The position numbers were made by a program, and so were the translations under genes. The notes below the pieces were generated by a model. It searched no databases and was not told the origin of the DNA. It worked only from the letters and a program-made list of their open reading frames with translations. A stretch of DNA of 55,327 bases from Bacilli bacterium (GTDB taxonomy: Bacteria > Bacillota_I > Bacilli_A > RFN20 > CAG-826): positions 1 to 55,327 of the forward strand of contig JAFSOD010000002.1 of assembly GCA_017447165.1 (NCBI GenBank), given 5' to 3'. Below are positions 23,913 through 32,908 of this stretch, piece after piece; position 1 is the stretch's first letter, and every line of letters begins with the position of its first letter.

Positions 23913-23938
23913 AGCCTCACGATTGTGGGGCTTTTTAT
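23913..23938 (+). terminator. Terminator of membrane protein gene
   Basis: AGCCTCAC (23913-23920) pairs with GTGGGGCT (23925-23932), then TTTTT. Confidence 0.8.
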
Positions 23939-24004
23939 ATATGCATATGTTATTCCACGATAAATATAGCGATTTAATTAATTTTTTTATAAAATTATTA
24001 CAAG

Positions 24005-24688
24005 ATGAATATTCTTCTCACTAATGATGATGGATATAACGCTTTAGGAATTAAGACACTAAAAGCGCTTTTAAATAAGTATGGAAAAGTAGTTGTAGTA
24101 GCTCCTAAAACTGTGATGTCCGCTAAAAGTGTTGCTCTTAATTTAAGAGAGCCAATTGAAGTTATTAAAGAAAGCGATGATTTATATATCGTTGATTCTA
24201 CTCCAGCGGACTGTGTAGCTTATGCTTTAAGTAGTATTGGTATTAAGTTTGATTTAGTTGTATCTGGCATTAATCACGGACATAACATCTCTTATGACAC
24301 GATGTATAGTGGGACTATTGGAGCGTGTTTACAGGCTTTAACATATCGTATACCTGCTATCGCAGTATCCGCTGAACATAACTTTGATTTAGTAGATAAA
24401 TATTTTGATGAAGTGATGTCTTATATAAAGAGTCATAACTTATTATCCAAAGAATACTTATTAAACGTTAACTTCCCATTAGGAAGTGAAGTTAAGGGTA
24501 TCAAAGATACCCATATCTTCTATAGAAAAGAAGTAACATATTATGAGGCTAAAGAGAATAATACCTATCAAGCATTACGTATATTAAAAGATGAAAAGTG
24601 TGATGATGTTAATAGCGATGTCTATGCGGTACATCATGGCTATATTTCTATTTCTAAACTTGGAAAGACATTAGATTATTATGAGTAA
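24005..24688 (+). CDS. surE: 5'/3'-nucleotidase SurE
   Basis: 227 residues. The N-terminal metal site MNILLTNDDGYNALGI, the SxxSV loop (SAKSVALNL) and SGINHGHN are typical of SurE, which dephosphorylates nucleoside monophosphates (and polyphosphate or 3'-nucleotides) in the cytosol using a divalent metal. The protein is slightly short of the ~250 family norm. TATAAA at 23988-23993 places the start of transcription about four bases before the ATG, and no ribosome site is seen. Its last eight bases overlap the next gene, so the two are translated together. Confidence 0.93.
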   Translation: MNILLTNDDGYNALGIKTLKALLNKYGKVVVVAPKTVMSAKSVALNLREPIEVIKESDDLYIVDSTPADCVAYALSSIGIKFDLVVSGINHGHNISYDTMYSGTIGACLQALTYRIPAIAVSAEHNFDLVDKYFDEVMSYIKSHNLLSKEYLLNVNFPLGSEVKGIKDTHIFYRKEVTYYEAKENNTYQALRILKDEKCDDVNSDVYAVHHGYISISKLGKTLDYYE

Positions 24689-27600
24689 GGTAACATATAA
24701 AGACGGAAAACATATTAACTATTACGATCCACCACAAAAAAAGAAGAAGATGTGGTGGAGATACCTTTTAATGTGGTTCTCTGGAGTATTCTCAGCGTTT
24801 TTAATTGTCGGAGTAGTGGCGTTAATCTTATCTACCTCATTTACTTCAGGCGAAGTATTAACAATGTTTGGGGTTAATGTTAACGCAGTCTTACAACCAT
24901 ATTATCAAGGAATGTCGATTCTTAAACTCGCAACTACTTTACCAACATTAAAATATGAAACCTTAGGGGATATTTATAAGATTACCCCAATGGTCAAAGA
25001 TGTCTTTGAAAGCACCATTAACCCAATCTTAGAAAAAGAAATCCACTTTGAATATAACTGGGAAGAAATCTGTACTAAACCATTTAAATTGCCAGTAGAG
25101 GCTAGAGAAGATGGTTCGGTAGATGTTTCTGAAGATTTACCAACTTATTTAGGTAGAGCGATTAAAGAAGGGGTCTATTTAAAAGACTTCATCACTAACG
25201 CTCCTGATTTAGTAAATCTCTTCTTATATCCAAAAGATGAAAACGGAGATTTTGATTATGATGATCCATATTGCTTAATGGATTTTATTGCTGCAGATAA
25301 TAACTTCTTTAATAACATCATCAACAGCATCAAAATCAAAGATGTTGTGAAAAACCCAGAAGGTAATGCGTTATTAGATTATATTGGTGATTGGTCGATT
25401 AATGATTTTGATAATGATCATATTAATAGCCTAAGTATCGGTTTATTCTTAGATCCAAATTCTACAGATCCTCTTATTAAAGAATTATCTACTTGGACAG
25501 TCGCAGACTTAAAAGCGGGCACCAAATTTAATTCCTTATCTCTTGGTCTATTTTTAGACCAAACTTCTACTGATCCATTTATTCAAGAGATTTCTACTTG
25601 GACAGTCGCAGACCTTAAAGAAGGTAGTAAGATCGATGATTTAGCGATTAACTTATTTTTAGACCAAACTTCTACCGACCCAATTATTGTTAAATTAGGG
25701 GAATTAAAGATTAAAGACTTAAAGGACGAAGATACGATCAAAGACTTGTTTATGACTTTAAAATTAGAGGAGATTATTAAAGTAAGTTCATCTACTCCTC
25801 AAATTCTTGTCACTCTTATTAATAAACACTATACGATTAACGATTTATTAACTAGCAACTTATATCAAGATTTAACCATTAAAGATGTCTTTGATATCAC
25901 TGATAATCGTTTATTAGAGGCTTTAAAAGACAAGTCTTTAAGTGATATTGAAGATGAAGACACGATCTTATCCTTAAAGTTAGGTGATGTCTTACCAACT
26001 ACAGAAGATGGAGATACAATCATTGATAAATTTGCTGATAAGACATTAGGAGAATTATCTTCTTTAGATATTCACACAGTGAAATTAACTGATATTTTCT
26101 CTGAGGAAGAGATTCAAAACAACAATAACAAAATCTTAAAAGCATTAGTGAAATCTAATCCCAATATCACCATAGGTGATTTAACTAATGCTTCTTGTAT
26201 TCAAGCTTTAAAGTTAACGGATATCTTATCAGATAGTCAAATCGCTGAAAGCTCTATATTAGAGGCTTTAGTGGACTTAGATTGTTCCATTGGAGAATTA
26301 TCATCTAACTTAGATACATTAACTTTAGGAAATGTTTTAGGTATTACATCAACTAGTTTAGGAGTCCCTAGAATCTTAAGAGCTTTAGCAAATACCCAAA
26401 TTAAAGATCTCACTAATAGAATTAATACTTTAACTTTACAAGAGATGATTGATATTGATGTTGATGATCCATCTACTCCTTTATTAATGAAAACTTTAGC
26501 GGGTAAGACTATTGATGAATTAAATGCTTATTTACCACATATTAAACTAGGAGATGTGATGGATTTCTCTAGTTATCCTAATTTAAATAACGACACAGTA
26601 AAGAATACTGAAATCAATGATTTCACAACTTTAATTAATACCTTAAAAAATCACTTAAAACTTAAAGATGTTGTTGATATTGATGTTGATGATCCAGACA
26701 CTCCAAAGTTACTTAAAACTTTAGCGGATGAATATTTAAAAGATTTACCAGATAGATTAGGTTCATTAAAACTTAATGAGATTATGTCCATTGGTCCTTC
26801 TTCTCATCCTTTATTAAAAGCTTTAGGTGGTTATTCCTTTGGTGAACTAGAAGGAGTAATTCCAACTTTAACATTAGGAGATGTTTTAGATATTGGTCCT
26901 TCTTCTCACCCATTACTTAAAGCACTACAGATATATTCTCTTACTGAATTAGAAAGCGCAATTCCTTCTTTAGAGCTAGGTAATTTAATCACGATTAATG
27001 ATGATTCCCCTAAAGTCTTACAATCTTTAGAGCATACCTCTTTATCTAACCTTGCTTCTTCTATAAGCGACTTAACTTTAAGCCAATTAGTGGATATTGA
27101 TGTCGATGATCCAGACACTCCTCAAATTATGATTGCTTTAAAAGATGTGAAGATATTAGATGGTACCTCTTTAACCGCTAAGATTACTTCCTTAAAACTT
27201 AATGATATTTATAAAGAGTCTGACTGTGTTGGTGTCTTTAAATATTTATGGGACGATAACGATGATGGTGATTTATTAATCACCAATATCCCAGGAGCGG
27301 TTAATAATCTCCCATTAGTGACAATCTTAGAAGACTATATTTACGATAATGATGTTAATAAGGCTAAATATTATGATGAGATTGATGATGTTTATTATTC
27401 TTATAGTGAATTAGTAGGAGATTTATCTCCAACTGGTCATGAAGTTAAAGAATATAAACGCATTCACCCAATATATTGGTTCTTATTAACTGATAGTACA
27501 GAATCCTTTACTGATGATGAAAAGTATTATGTATTAGGACATGGACTTCACTATACGATTAATAGTGGACTAGAGAATCTTACTATTAACTTTACTTATC

Positions 27601-27788
27601 ATATGCAGTCGGAAACATTATATGACTTATATGACGCTGGAGTTATTGACCAATCCGTATTAAATAGAAGCGATTTAGATAAGGAATTTATGAATGGTAC
27701 TCAAAGAGAAAAGGTTGGTAATTTAACAATGTCTGAATTCTTATCGTTCTGTATCTCTTTGTTACCTAATTTGCCACCGCTTCCATAA
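24681..27788 (+). CDS. Membrane-anchored tandem repeat protein, 1035 residues, unknown function
   Basis: One N-terminal membrane helix after a basic stretch (about 27-52; YLLMWFSGVFSAFLIVGVVA), so the bulk faces outside. From about 225 to 850 there are some 15 tandem units of ~34-40 residues with the pattern L-x-L-x-[DE]-[VI]-x-I ... P-x-[IL]-L-x-[AT]-L-x3-[ST]-[IL]-x-[DE]-L. Examples are LTLGDVLDIGPSSHPLLKAL and LKLNEIMSIGPSSHPLLKAL; IDVDDP recurs four times. This suggests an elongated solenoid. A Tyr/Asp-rich non-repeat end follows (850-1035). I know no named family. It overlaps surE by eight bases, an unexpected partnership. Confidence 0.85.
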   Translation: MSKVTYKDGKHINYYDPPQKKKKMWWRYLLMWFSGVFSAFLIVGVVALILSTSFTSGEVLTMFGVNVNAVLQPYYQGMSILKLATTLPTLKYETLGDIYKITPMVKDVFESTINPILEKEIHFEYNWEEICTKPFKLPVEAREDGSVDVSEDLPTYLGRAIKEGVYLKDFITNAPDLVNLFLYPKDENGDFDYDDPYCLMDFIAADNNFFNNIINSIKIKDVVKNPEGNALLDYIGDWSINDFDNDHINSLSIGLFLDPNSTDPLIKELSTWTVADLKAGTKFNSLSLGLFLDQTSTDPFIQEISTWTVADLKEGSKIDDLAINLFLDQTSTDPIIVKLGELKIKDLKDEDTIKDLFMTLKLEEIIKVSSSTPQILVTLINKHYTINDLLTSNLYQDLTIKDVFDITDNRLLEALKDKSLSDIEDEDTILSLKLGDVLPTTEDGDTIIDKFADKTLGELSSLDIHTVKLTDIFSEEEIQNNNNKILKALVKSNPNITIGDLTNASCIQALKLTDILSDSQIAESSILEALVDLDCSIGELSSNLDTLTLGNVLGITSTSLGVPRILRALANTQIKDLTNRINTLTLQEMIDIDVDDPSTPLLMKTLAGKTIDELNAYLPHIKLGDVMDFSSYPNLNNDTVKNTEINDFTTLINTLKNHLKLKDVVDIDVDDPDTPKLLKTLADEYLKDLPDRLGSLKLNEIMSIGPSSHPLLKALGGYSFGELEGVIPTLTLGDVLDIGPSSHPLLKALQIYSLTELESAIPSLELGNLITINDDSPKVLQSLEHTSLSNLASSISDLTLSQLVDIDVDDPDTPQIMIALKDVKILDGTSLTAKITSLKLNDIYKESDCVGVFKYLWDDNDDGDLLITNIPGAVNNLPLVTILEDYIYDNDVNKAKYYDEIDDVYYSYSELVGDLSPTGHEVKEYKRIHPIYWFLLTDSTESFTDDEKYYVLGHGLHYTINSGLENLTINFTYHMQSETLYDLYDAGVIDQSVLNRSDLDKEFMNGTQREKVGNLTMSEFLSFCISLLPNLPPLP

Positions 27789-27791
27789 AAT

Positions 27792-27846
27792 CCATATACA
27801 ACAATTTTAAAATTGTTATATAATACAAAAGAAAAGAGGAAATAAT
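27792..27846 (+). promoter_or_regulatory. Promoter and ribosome site of fba
   Basis: The palindrome AACAATTTTAAAATTGTT (27799-27816) may end the preceding operon. It is followed by TATAAT (27818-27823) and GAGGAAATAAT before the ATG at 27847. Confidence 0.45.
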
Positions 27847-28821
27847 ATGCCATTAGTTAACACTATTGAAATGTTCGAAAAAGCCTATAAAGGCGGTTAT
27901 GCCATTGGTGCTTTTAACTGTAACAATATGGAAATCGTTCAAGCGATTACCGAGGCTGCTAAAGAATGCAATTCTCCAGTCATCTTACAAGTTTCTGCAG
28001 GCGCTAGAAAATACGCTAAACCAATCTATTTAAAGAAGATGGTGGAAGCTGCTGTTGAAGATACTGGCTTACCGATCGTTTTACACTTAGATCACGGCGC
28101 AGATTTTGAAATCTGTAAAGATTGTATCGATAGTGGTTTCACTTCAGTCATGATTGATTGCTCTAGCAAACCATTTGAAGAAAATATCGCGATTACTCGT
28201 AAGGTTGTTGAATACGCACATGCTCATAAACCATACGTAACCGTTGAAGCTGAATTAGGTACTTTAGCTGGTATTGAAGATGATGTTAAAGTCGAGCACG
28301 GTGCTGAAAGCTACACCAAGCCAGAAGATGTTGAAGAATTTGTTAAAAGAACTGGCTGTGATAGCTTAGCTATCGCCATCGGTACATCTCATGGCGCTTA
28401 TAAATTTAAACCAGAACAATGTACTAGAGACCCTAAGACCGGAAAACTTCTTCCACCTCCACTTAGATTTGATATCTTAGAAGAAGTCAGTAGAAGACTC
28501 CCAGGATTCCCAATCGTTTTACACGGTTCTAGTTCCGTTAACCAAGAATACGTTGATATTATTAATGCGCACGGCGGAAAACTCGTTGACGCGGTTGGTG
28601 TTCCAGAAGAACAACTTAGACACGCTGCTAGATTAGCGGTTTGTAAGATTAATATCGATAGTGATCTCCGTTTAGCAATGACTGCTGGAATTAGAGAGCA
28701 CTTTGATGAACATCCAGATCACTTTGACCCACGTCAATATGTCGGTGATGGTCGTAAATATGTCAAAGAACTTGTGAAACATAAAATCACTGAAGTTCTT
28801 GGCTCTAACGACAAGATCTAA
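27847..28821 (+). CDS. fba: Class II fructose-bisphosphate aldolase
   Basis: 324 residues. Zinc-dependent cleavage of fructose 1,6-bisphosphate to glyceraldehyde 3-phosphate and dihydroxyacetone phosphate in glycolysis. Family features: catalytic and zinc-binding HLDHGAD, TVEAELGTLAG, the later zinc His in IVLHGSSSVN, and the phosphate-binding CKINIDSDLR. Length is at the long end of the family. Good ribosome site and its own terminator; coding bias stronger in C-ending codons than neighbours, consistent with high expression. Confidence 0.95.
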   Translation: MPLVNTIEMFEKAYKGGYAIGAFNCNNMEIVQAITEAAKECNSPVILQVSAGARKYAKPIYLKKMVEAAVEDTGLPIVLHLDHGADFEICKDCIDSGFTSVMIDCSSKPFEENIAITRKVVEYAHAHKPYVTVEAELGTLAGIEDDVKVEHGAESYTKPEDVEEFVKRTGCDSLAIAIGTSHGAYKFKPEQCTRDPKTGKLLPPPLRFDILEEVSRRLPGFPIVLHGSSSVNQEYVDIINAHGGKLVDAVGVPEEQLRHAARLAVCKINIDSDLRLAMTAGIREHFDEHPDHFDPRQYVGDGRKYVKELVKHKITEVLGSNDKI

Positions 28822-28839
28822 TTTAATCTATTAAATTAT

Positions 28840-28866
28840 AGGAGACAGAATTGTCTCCTTTTTCTT
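28840..28866 (+). terminator. Terminator of fba
   Basis: AGGAGAC (28840-28846) pairs with GTCTCCT (28853-28859) followed by TTTTCTTTTTC. Confidence 0.9.
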
Positions 28867-28892
28867 TTTCTTTATTATTTAAGCATAAATGT

Positions 28893-28962
28893 AAATTGCA
28901 TTATATAAGCGTTGAAATTGCGTTACAAAGAGTTATAATAATAGCGAGAGGAGGTACTATAC
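28893..28962 (+). promoter_or_regulatory. Promoter/operator of the RelB-YafQ module
   Basis: AAATTGCATTA (28893-28903) and AAATTGCGTTA (28915-28925) are 22-base-spaced direct repeats upstream of TATAAT (28935-28940) and the ribosome site GAGAGGAGG. Two turns of the helix apart, they fit an autoregulatory operator for a RelB-type ribbon-helix-helix protein. Confidence 0.5.
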
Positions 28963-29238
28963 ATGAGTAAAAGTATTTCTAATGTAAGTTTCAGAATTGA
29001 CAAAGATTTAAAAGATGAGGCTACAAGCTTGTTTGAAAGCTTAGGCATGACACTTACTACAGCTTTTAATATTTTCTTAAGACAATCTGTTAGAGAGAAA
29101 GGTCTACCTTTCGCTGTTACAACAGTGACACCTAACAAAGAAACTCTAAAAGCTATTGAAGAAACTAGAGAAATCTTGAACAATCCTAATTCTAAAGGAT
29201 ATTCTCTAGAAGAAGCCCTTGATGAACTTAAGAGATGA
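28963..29238 (+). CDS. RelB/DinJ family antitoxin
   Basis: 91 residues. N-terminal ribbon-helix-helix (SNVSFRIDKDLKDEATSLFE, then LGMTLTTAFNIFLRQSV) for dimerisation and operator binding, and a C-terminal segment that wraps the toxin. Overlaps the toxin gene by four bases (ATGA). Preceded by paired direct repeats likely bound by this protein. Confidence 0.9.
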   Translation: MSKSISNVSFRIDKDLKDEATSLFESLGMTLTTAFNIFLRQSVREKGLPFAVTTVTPNKETLKAIEETREILNNPNSKGYSLEEALDELKR

Positions 29239-29513
29239 CATTAATTGTTAAATGGACTAATAGTTTTAAGAAAGATTATAAAAAAGCCATTAAACGTGGA
29301 TTAAAAATTGAGAAACTAGATCTTGTTATTTCTAAATTAGCTAATTGCGAGAATCTAGAAGATAAATATCGAGACCATGCGTTAACTGGCGAGTTTATTG
29401 GCTTAAGAGAGTGTCACATTGAACCTGATTGGTTATTAATCTATGCAATCGAAAACAATTCATTAATTCTTACATTATCTAGAATTGGATCTCACTCCGA
29501 CCTGTTCAATTAG
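29235..29513 (+). CDS. YafQ-type mRNA interferase toxin (RelE superfamily)
   Basis: 92 residues. Ribosome-dependent mRNA cleavage toxin. The expected catalytic set is present: His in RDHAL, His-Asp-Trp in ECHIEPDWLLIY, and the C-terminal His and Phe in GSHSDLFN. Partner of the overlapping RelB/DinJ-like antitoxin. It looks intact, so the module is probably active. Confidence 0.92.
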   Translation: MTLIVKWTNSFKKDYKKAIKRGLKIEKLDLVISKLANCENLEDKYRDHALTGEFIGLRECHIEPDWLLIYAIENNSLILTLSRIGSHSDLFN

Positions 29514-29525
29514 CAAAATATTTAG

Positions 29526-29547
29526 GAGACCATATGGTCTCATTTTG
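29526..29547 (+). terminator. Terminator of the toxin-antitoxin module
   Basis: The perfect palindrome GAGACCATATGGTCTC (29526-29541) is followed by ATTTTGTT. An in-frame ATG at 29534 lies inside this hairpin and is not the start of the next gene. Confidence 0.8.
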
Positions 29548-29560
29548 TTATACTTATAAT

Positions 29561-29995
29561 ATGAATATTATCTTTATATGTCACGGAAATATATGCCGCT
29601 CCCCAGTCGCGGAGATTATCTTTTCTGATTTGGCCAAAGAAAATAATTTAGATATTAATGTATCGAGTAGAGCGACTTCTCTAGAAGAAATAGGTAATGA
29701 CATCTATCCTCCTATGAGAAAAGTATTACATAATCATGGTTATATTGATGTGCATCATTCCGCAACCAGAATCTCTAGAAGCGAATTTGAATCCGCGGAT
29801 TATATATTTTATATGGATAAGAATAACTTATATTATTTACAAAGACTATTTGGGCCTAGTGATAAATATCATCTTATTACTGAATATTTAGATAATATAG
29901 AAATTGAAGATCCGTGGTATACAAATAGATTTGAATACGTTTATCAAAGAATCAAAAAAGCTGTGGAAGCAATTATCAAGCAAATAAAAAAATAA
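29561..29995 (+). CDS. Low-molecular-weight protein tyrosine phosphatase
   Basis: 144 residues from ATG 29561. Phosphatase P-loop C-x5-R at the start (IICHGNICRSP-like: FICHGNICRSPVAE) and the general-acid motif DPWY near the end, both diagnostic. Cytosolic enzyme that removes phosphate from tyrosine (or protein-arginine) residues. TATACT at 29549-29554 lies six bases before the ATG, so the message is probably leaderless. No kinase partner is adjacent. Confidence 0.9.
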   Translation: MNIIFICHGNICRSPVAEIIFSDLAKENNLDINVSSRATSLEEIGNDIYPPMRKVLHNHGYIDVHHSATRISRSEFESADYIFYMDKNNLYYLQRLFGPSDKYHLITEYLDNIEIEDPWYTNRFEYVYQRIKKAVEAIIKQIKK

Positions 29996-30016
29996 CTCGG
30001 TTTAACCCGAGTTATT
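29991..30016. terminator. Bidirectional terminator between phosphatase and mscL
   Basis: AATAACTCGG pairs with CCGAGTTATT, with A run on the left and T run on the right, so it serves both converging genes. Confidence 0.85.
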
Positions 30017-30033
30017 CTTTTTAAGAATAAAGA

Positions 30034-30507
30034 TTATTTTTCTTCTTTCTTTTCTTCTTCAGCTGGAGCTTCTTCTTTTTTCATTTTCGCTTCTAATTTT
30101 TCTTTAGCTTCAACGCCTTTTTTGTGAACACTATTAATGACCTTAATAATGATGAAGAGGATGAGAGCGACTAATAAGAAGTTAATAACCGCGGAGATGA
30201 ATGCACCCCAGTCAATGTAGTTGGTTTTAGCCCAGTCAATTTGCTTTACAATTTGTCCACCTACTTCAGTTTCCATATAAATAGGATCGCCTAAGATAGT
30301 TCTTGCTGATTCTAAACCGCCTCTACCACCAATTAACCAGTTGATTAATGGTTGAAGGATGCCACCTGTTAAGGCTGTGACAATCGCGGTAAACGCACCA
30401 CCGATAATGACACCAACGGCCATATCCATGACGTTACCACGGGTAATGAATTCTTTAAACTCTCCAAAGAAACCTTTCTTCTCTGGATCTTTCTTTTTTC
30501 TACACAT
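30034..30507 (-). CDS. mscL: Large-conductance mechanosensitive channel MscL
   Basis: 157 residues. An N-terminal amphipathic helix (FFGEFKEFITRGNVMDMAVG), TM1 (GVIIGGAFTAIVTALTGG), TM2 (INFLLVALILFIIIKVIN) and a C-terminal Lys/Glu helix bundle. It opens at high membrane tension to release solutes during osmotic shock. The C-terminal charged tail (about 30 residues, nearly all K/E/A) is longer than in E. coli. Ribosome site AAAGGAAT. Confidence 0.95.
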   Translation of the reverse strand: MCRKKKDPEKKGFFGEFKEFITRGNVMDMAVGVIIGGAFTAIVTALTGGILQPLINWLIGGRGGLESARTILGDPIYMETEVGGQIVKQIDWAKTNYIDWGAFISAVINFLLVALILFIIIKVINSVHKKGVEAKEKLEAKMKKEEAPAEEEKKEEK

Positions 30508-30592
30508 ATTTTTATTCCTTTCGTTTTAATAATAATTCAAACGACTTTAATTTTAAATAGTTTTTGTTTATTATGTTTGAGAGGACAAAATT

Positions 30593-31600
30593 ATGATTGA
30601 TTTACATTTACATCTAGATGGTTCTTTATCTATAGAAGATTTTAATTATTTAGCAGAAAGAAATCACATTTATCTAGGAGATAATTTCCCAGAAAATGTT
30701 TATGTACCTAATGACTGTAAGTCTTTAGAAGAATACTTAACTAGATTTGACCTACCTTGTTCATTACTTCAAGATGAATTTTCTATTGCGTATGTAGTCT
30801 CTAGTTTAGTGAATCGATTATATAACGACGGCTATATTTATGCAGAGATTAGATTTGCTCCTCAACTCCATACTTTAAAAGGAATGTCTCAAGAAAATGC
30901 GGTAATCGCAGCGATCTCTGGACTTAATTTCGCTCTTAAAGATAAAGAGGGATTTGATGCGAATTTAATCTTATGCTGTATGAGACAATCTCCAGTGGAA
31001 GTGAATATGCATGCAATTGAATTAGCCGACAAGTACCGCGATAAAAAAGTAGTGGCGGTGGATTTAGCAGGACCAGAAGCTTTTCTTACTGGAGACCATT
31101 ACACCTCATTATTTGACGAGGCTAAAAAACGTAATTTAAATATCATCATTCACGCTGGAGAAGCATGTGGTAGTGAAGAAGTCATTAGAGCGGTGGATTT
31201 ACTTCACGCTCAAAGAATTGGGCACGGAGTTCATCTTGAGTTAACTAAAGAAAATATTAGAAAGATGACTGAGAATAGAATTACTTTTGAATTCTGTCCA
31301 ACAAGTAACCTACAGACAACATCTCTTCCTGATTATAAAGCTGTGCCAATTAGAGAGTTTGATAAGTATGGAATTGCGGTCACAATTAACTCTGATAATA
31401 TGACTGTTAGTGACACTAATGTATTAAAAGAATTTAGACATTTATATAAAGAATTTAATTTACAAAAATATGAAGTAAGGCACTTCTTAACTAATTCTAT
31501 TAATGCATCTTTTACTGACTACGCCACTAAAGCGATGTTATTAAATGAGTTAAATAAAAAGATCGATAGTTACTACGATCTCATTATTAAAGAAGAATAA
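30593..31600 (+). CDS. add: Adenosine deaminase
   Basis: 335 residues. Zinc hydrolase of purine salvage turning (deoxy)adenosine into (deoxy)inosine. The HxH zinc motif is in DLHLHLDGS; catalytic HAGE (IIHAGEACG), RIGHGVHL, and the metal Asp in INSDN are in order. The usual SDDP is SDNM here, so the second Asp of the pair is Asn; related Add-like deaminases vary at this point, and substrate could be adenosine or another purine. Ribosome site GAGAGGAC. Confidence 0.88.
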   Translation: MIDLHLHLDGSLSIEDFNYLAERNHIYLGDNFPENVYVPNDCKSLEEYLTRFDLPCSLLQDEFSIAYVVSSLVNRLYNDGYIYAEIRFAPQLHTLKGMSQENAVIAAISGLNFALKDKEGFDANLILCCMRQSPVEVNMHAIELADKYRDKKVVAVDLAGPEAFLTGDHYTSLFDEAKKRNLNIIIHAGEACGSEEVIRAVDLLHAQRIGHGVHLELTKENIRKMTENRITFEFCPTSNLQTTSLPDYKAVPIREFDKYGIAVTINSDNMTVSDTNVLKEFRHLYKEFNLQKYEVRHFLTNSINASFTDYATKAMLLNELNKKIDSYYDLIIKEE

Positions 31601-31606
31601 TAAATA

Positions 31607-32650
31607 TTATTTCACGTATGTATCAAAATATAGTTGGATGGCAGGTAAATGCCATTCATATTGTTTTTCTTGATCGATTGATCCCCAAGGTTTAATCAAA
31701 GAAGCATCAACAGTGGTGCCGTCAAGACTTGCAAAGCCTGCAGTAGATAAGATTGGGCTACTTGCGATTCTACTTTCATTAAAATAAGAAGTCACTAAAC
31801 CAGTCTCTTTATCTCCTTGATCATTTAGTACAGTAATCATGTCTTTAATTTGACCGTTTTCAATTCTTTGGAATGTTGGAATATATCCAGTATCAAAACC
31901 AAAGGCTGGATTACCTGCAACAGATAAGCCGTATTTATCTTTGATGGTTTGATATTCATCTGTGCCACTATATTTTTCTATATCAAAGATATATAAGTTA
32001 TTAGTAAGAGTGGTTTCTTTTTTACTTTCAGACCAACTATATAAATAGCTCTTATTAACTTTTTTACAATCTCCACATCCGCTCCTAGCGATGTATAGAT
32101 TAATCTTTTCATTATTAGCGATCTTTTCATCTAATAAGGTAGAGTCGATATAATACATTTTTGGTAGATAGATATTATCAAACATATATTTCTCTAAATC
32201 TTCATAATATTTAAAGAATTTACGATGATTGATGTCTATTTTCCCATAGATTGATTGTCTTATTAAAGTTCCTCTTCTAAAGAAGCAAATACCAGGCATC
32301 GCGTCAGTGCCGCGATAAATGCCGTAATTGTTTTCTCCTTCTAATAAAGCGTTATCAAACGCATAGAATCTTAAATTATATTTGTTCATGAATTGGACCG
32401 CTAAAGGACTGAAGTCTTCCCAGCAATCGCATGTACGATTATGAAAGATTAATAAAACAAAGCTTTCTTGATTGTCAATTAGGTTCACTAAAGAGGAGTA
32501 ACCAATCTCTAATTCATCCGCGGAGACAATGTCGTTTTTATAGTCATAACCATAGTCTAAAGCAATCTTGCTGGTATCGACATCGTCACCTCCACAAGAG
32601 GCTAGAGAAATAGTGGTTAAGATAGACAAAAATAGTAGTGATTTTTTCAT
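31607..32650 (-). CDS. Lipoprotein with two thioredoxin-like segments
   Basis: 347 residues with signal peptide and lipobox (TISLASC). A first thioredoxin-like stretch has SFVLLIFHNRTCDCWEDF, a CxC motif where the CxxC normally stands, and a cis-Pro-like AMPGICFFRRG. A second (NLYIARSGCGDCKKVNKSY) has a CGDC motif. It would act on the outside of the membrane in thiol-disulfide exchange or bind a ligand through these cysteines. Converges with add, 6 bases between stops. Exact family not known to me. Confidence 0.7.
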   Translation of the reverse strand: MKKSLLFLSILTTISLASCGGDDVDTSKIALDYGYDYKNDIVSADELEIGYSSLVNLIDNQESFVLLIFHNRTCDCWEDFSPLAVQFMNKYNLRFYAFDNALLEGENNYGIYRGTDAMPGICFFRRGTLIRQSIYGKIDINHRKFFKYYEDLEKYMFDNIYLPKMYYIDSTLLDEKIANNEKINLYIARSGCGDCKKVNKSYLYSWSESKKETTLTNNLYIFDIEKYSGTDEYQTIKDKYGLSVAGNPAFGFDTGYIPTFQRIENGQIKDMITVLNDQGDKETGLVTSYFNESRIASSPILSTAGFASLDGTTVDASLIKPWGSIDQEKQYEWHLPAIQLYFDTYVK

Positions 32651-32908
32651 AATGTTTTCTTAAGTATATTTCAAAGCGAGTTTTTAGTCAAAAAAATAGA
32701 CAAAAAAATTGACGATTTTTTGAAAAAATTATTTTTAATAAAATACTGATTATATCTTACTTTTTTCTTAATTTTACTACCTCAAAAATTGTGATAAAAA
32801 AAAGTTAGTAAAATTTTTATTTGTTTTTTAGATTTTTTTCCTTTATATTTTTTTGCGAAATATTGAACAAATATTCTCACTGATTTTTTGAAAGGCTAGG
32901 GATTAAAT

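Noticed and set aside
29534-29560. Upstream start for the tyrosine phosphatase
   Set aside because: The ATG lies inside the terminator hairpin of the toxin gene and adds residues outside the family; the start at 29561 fits the family.
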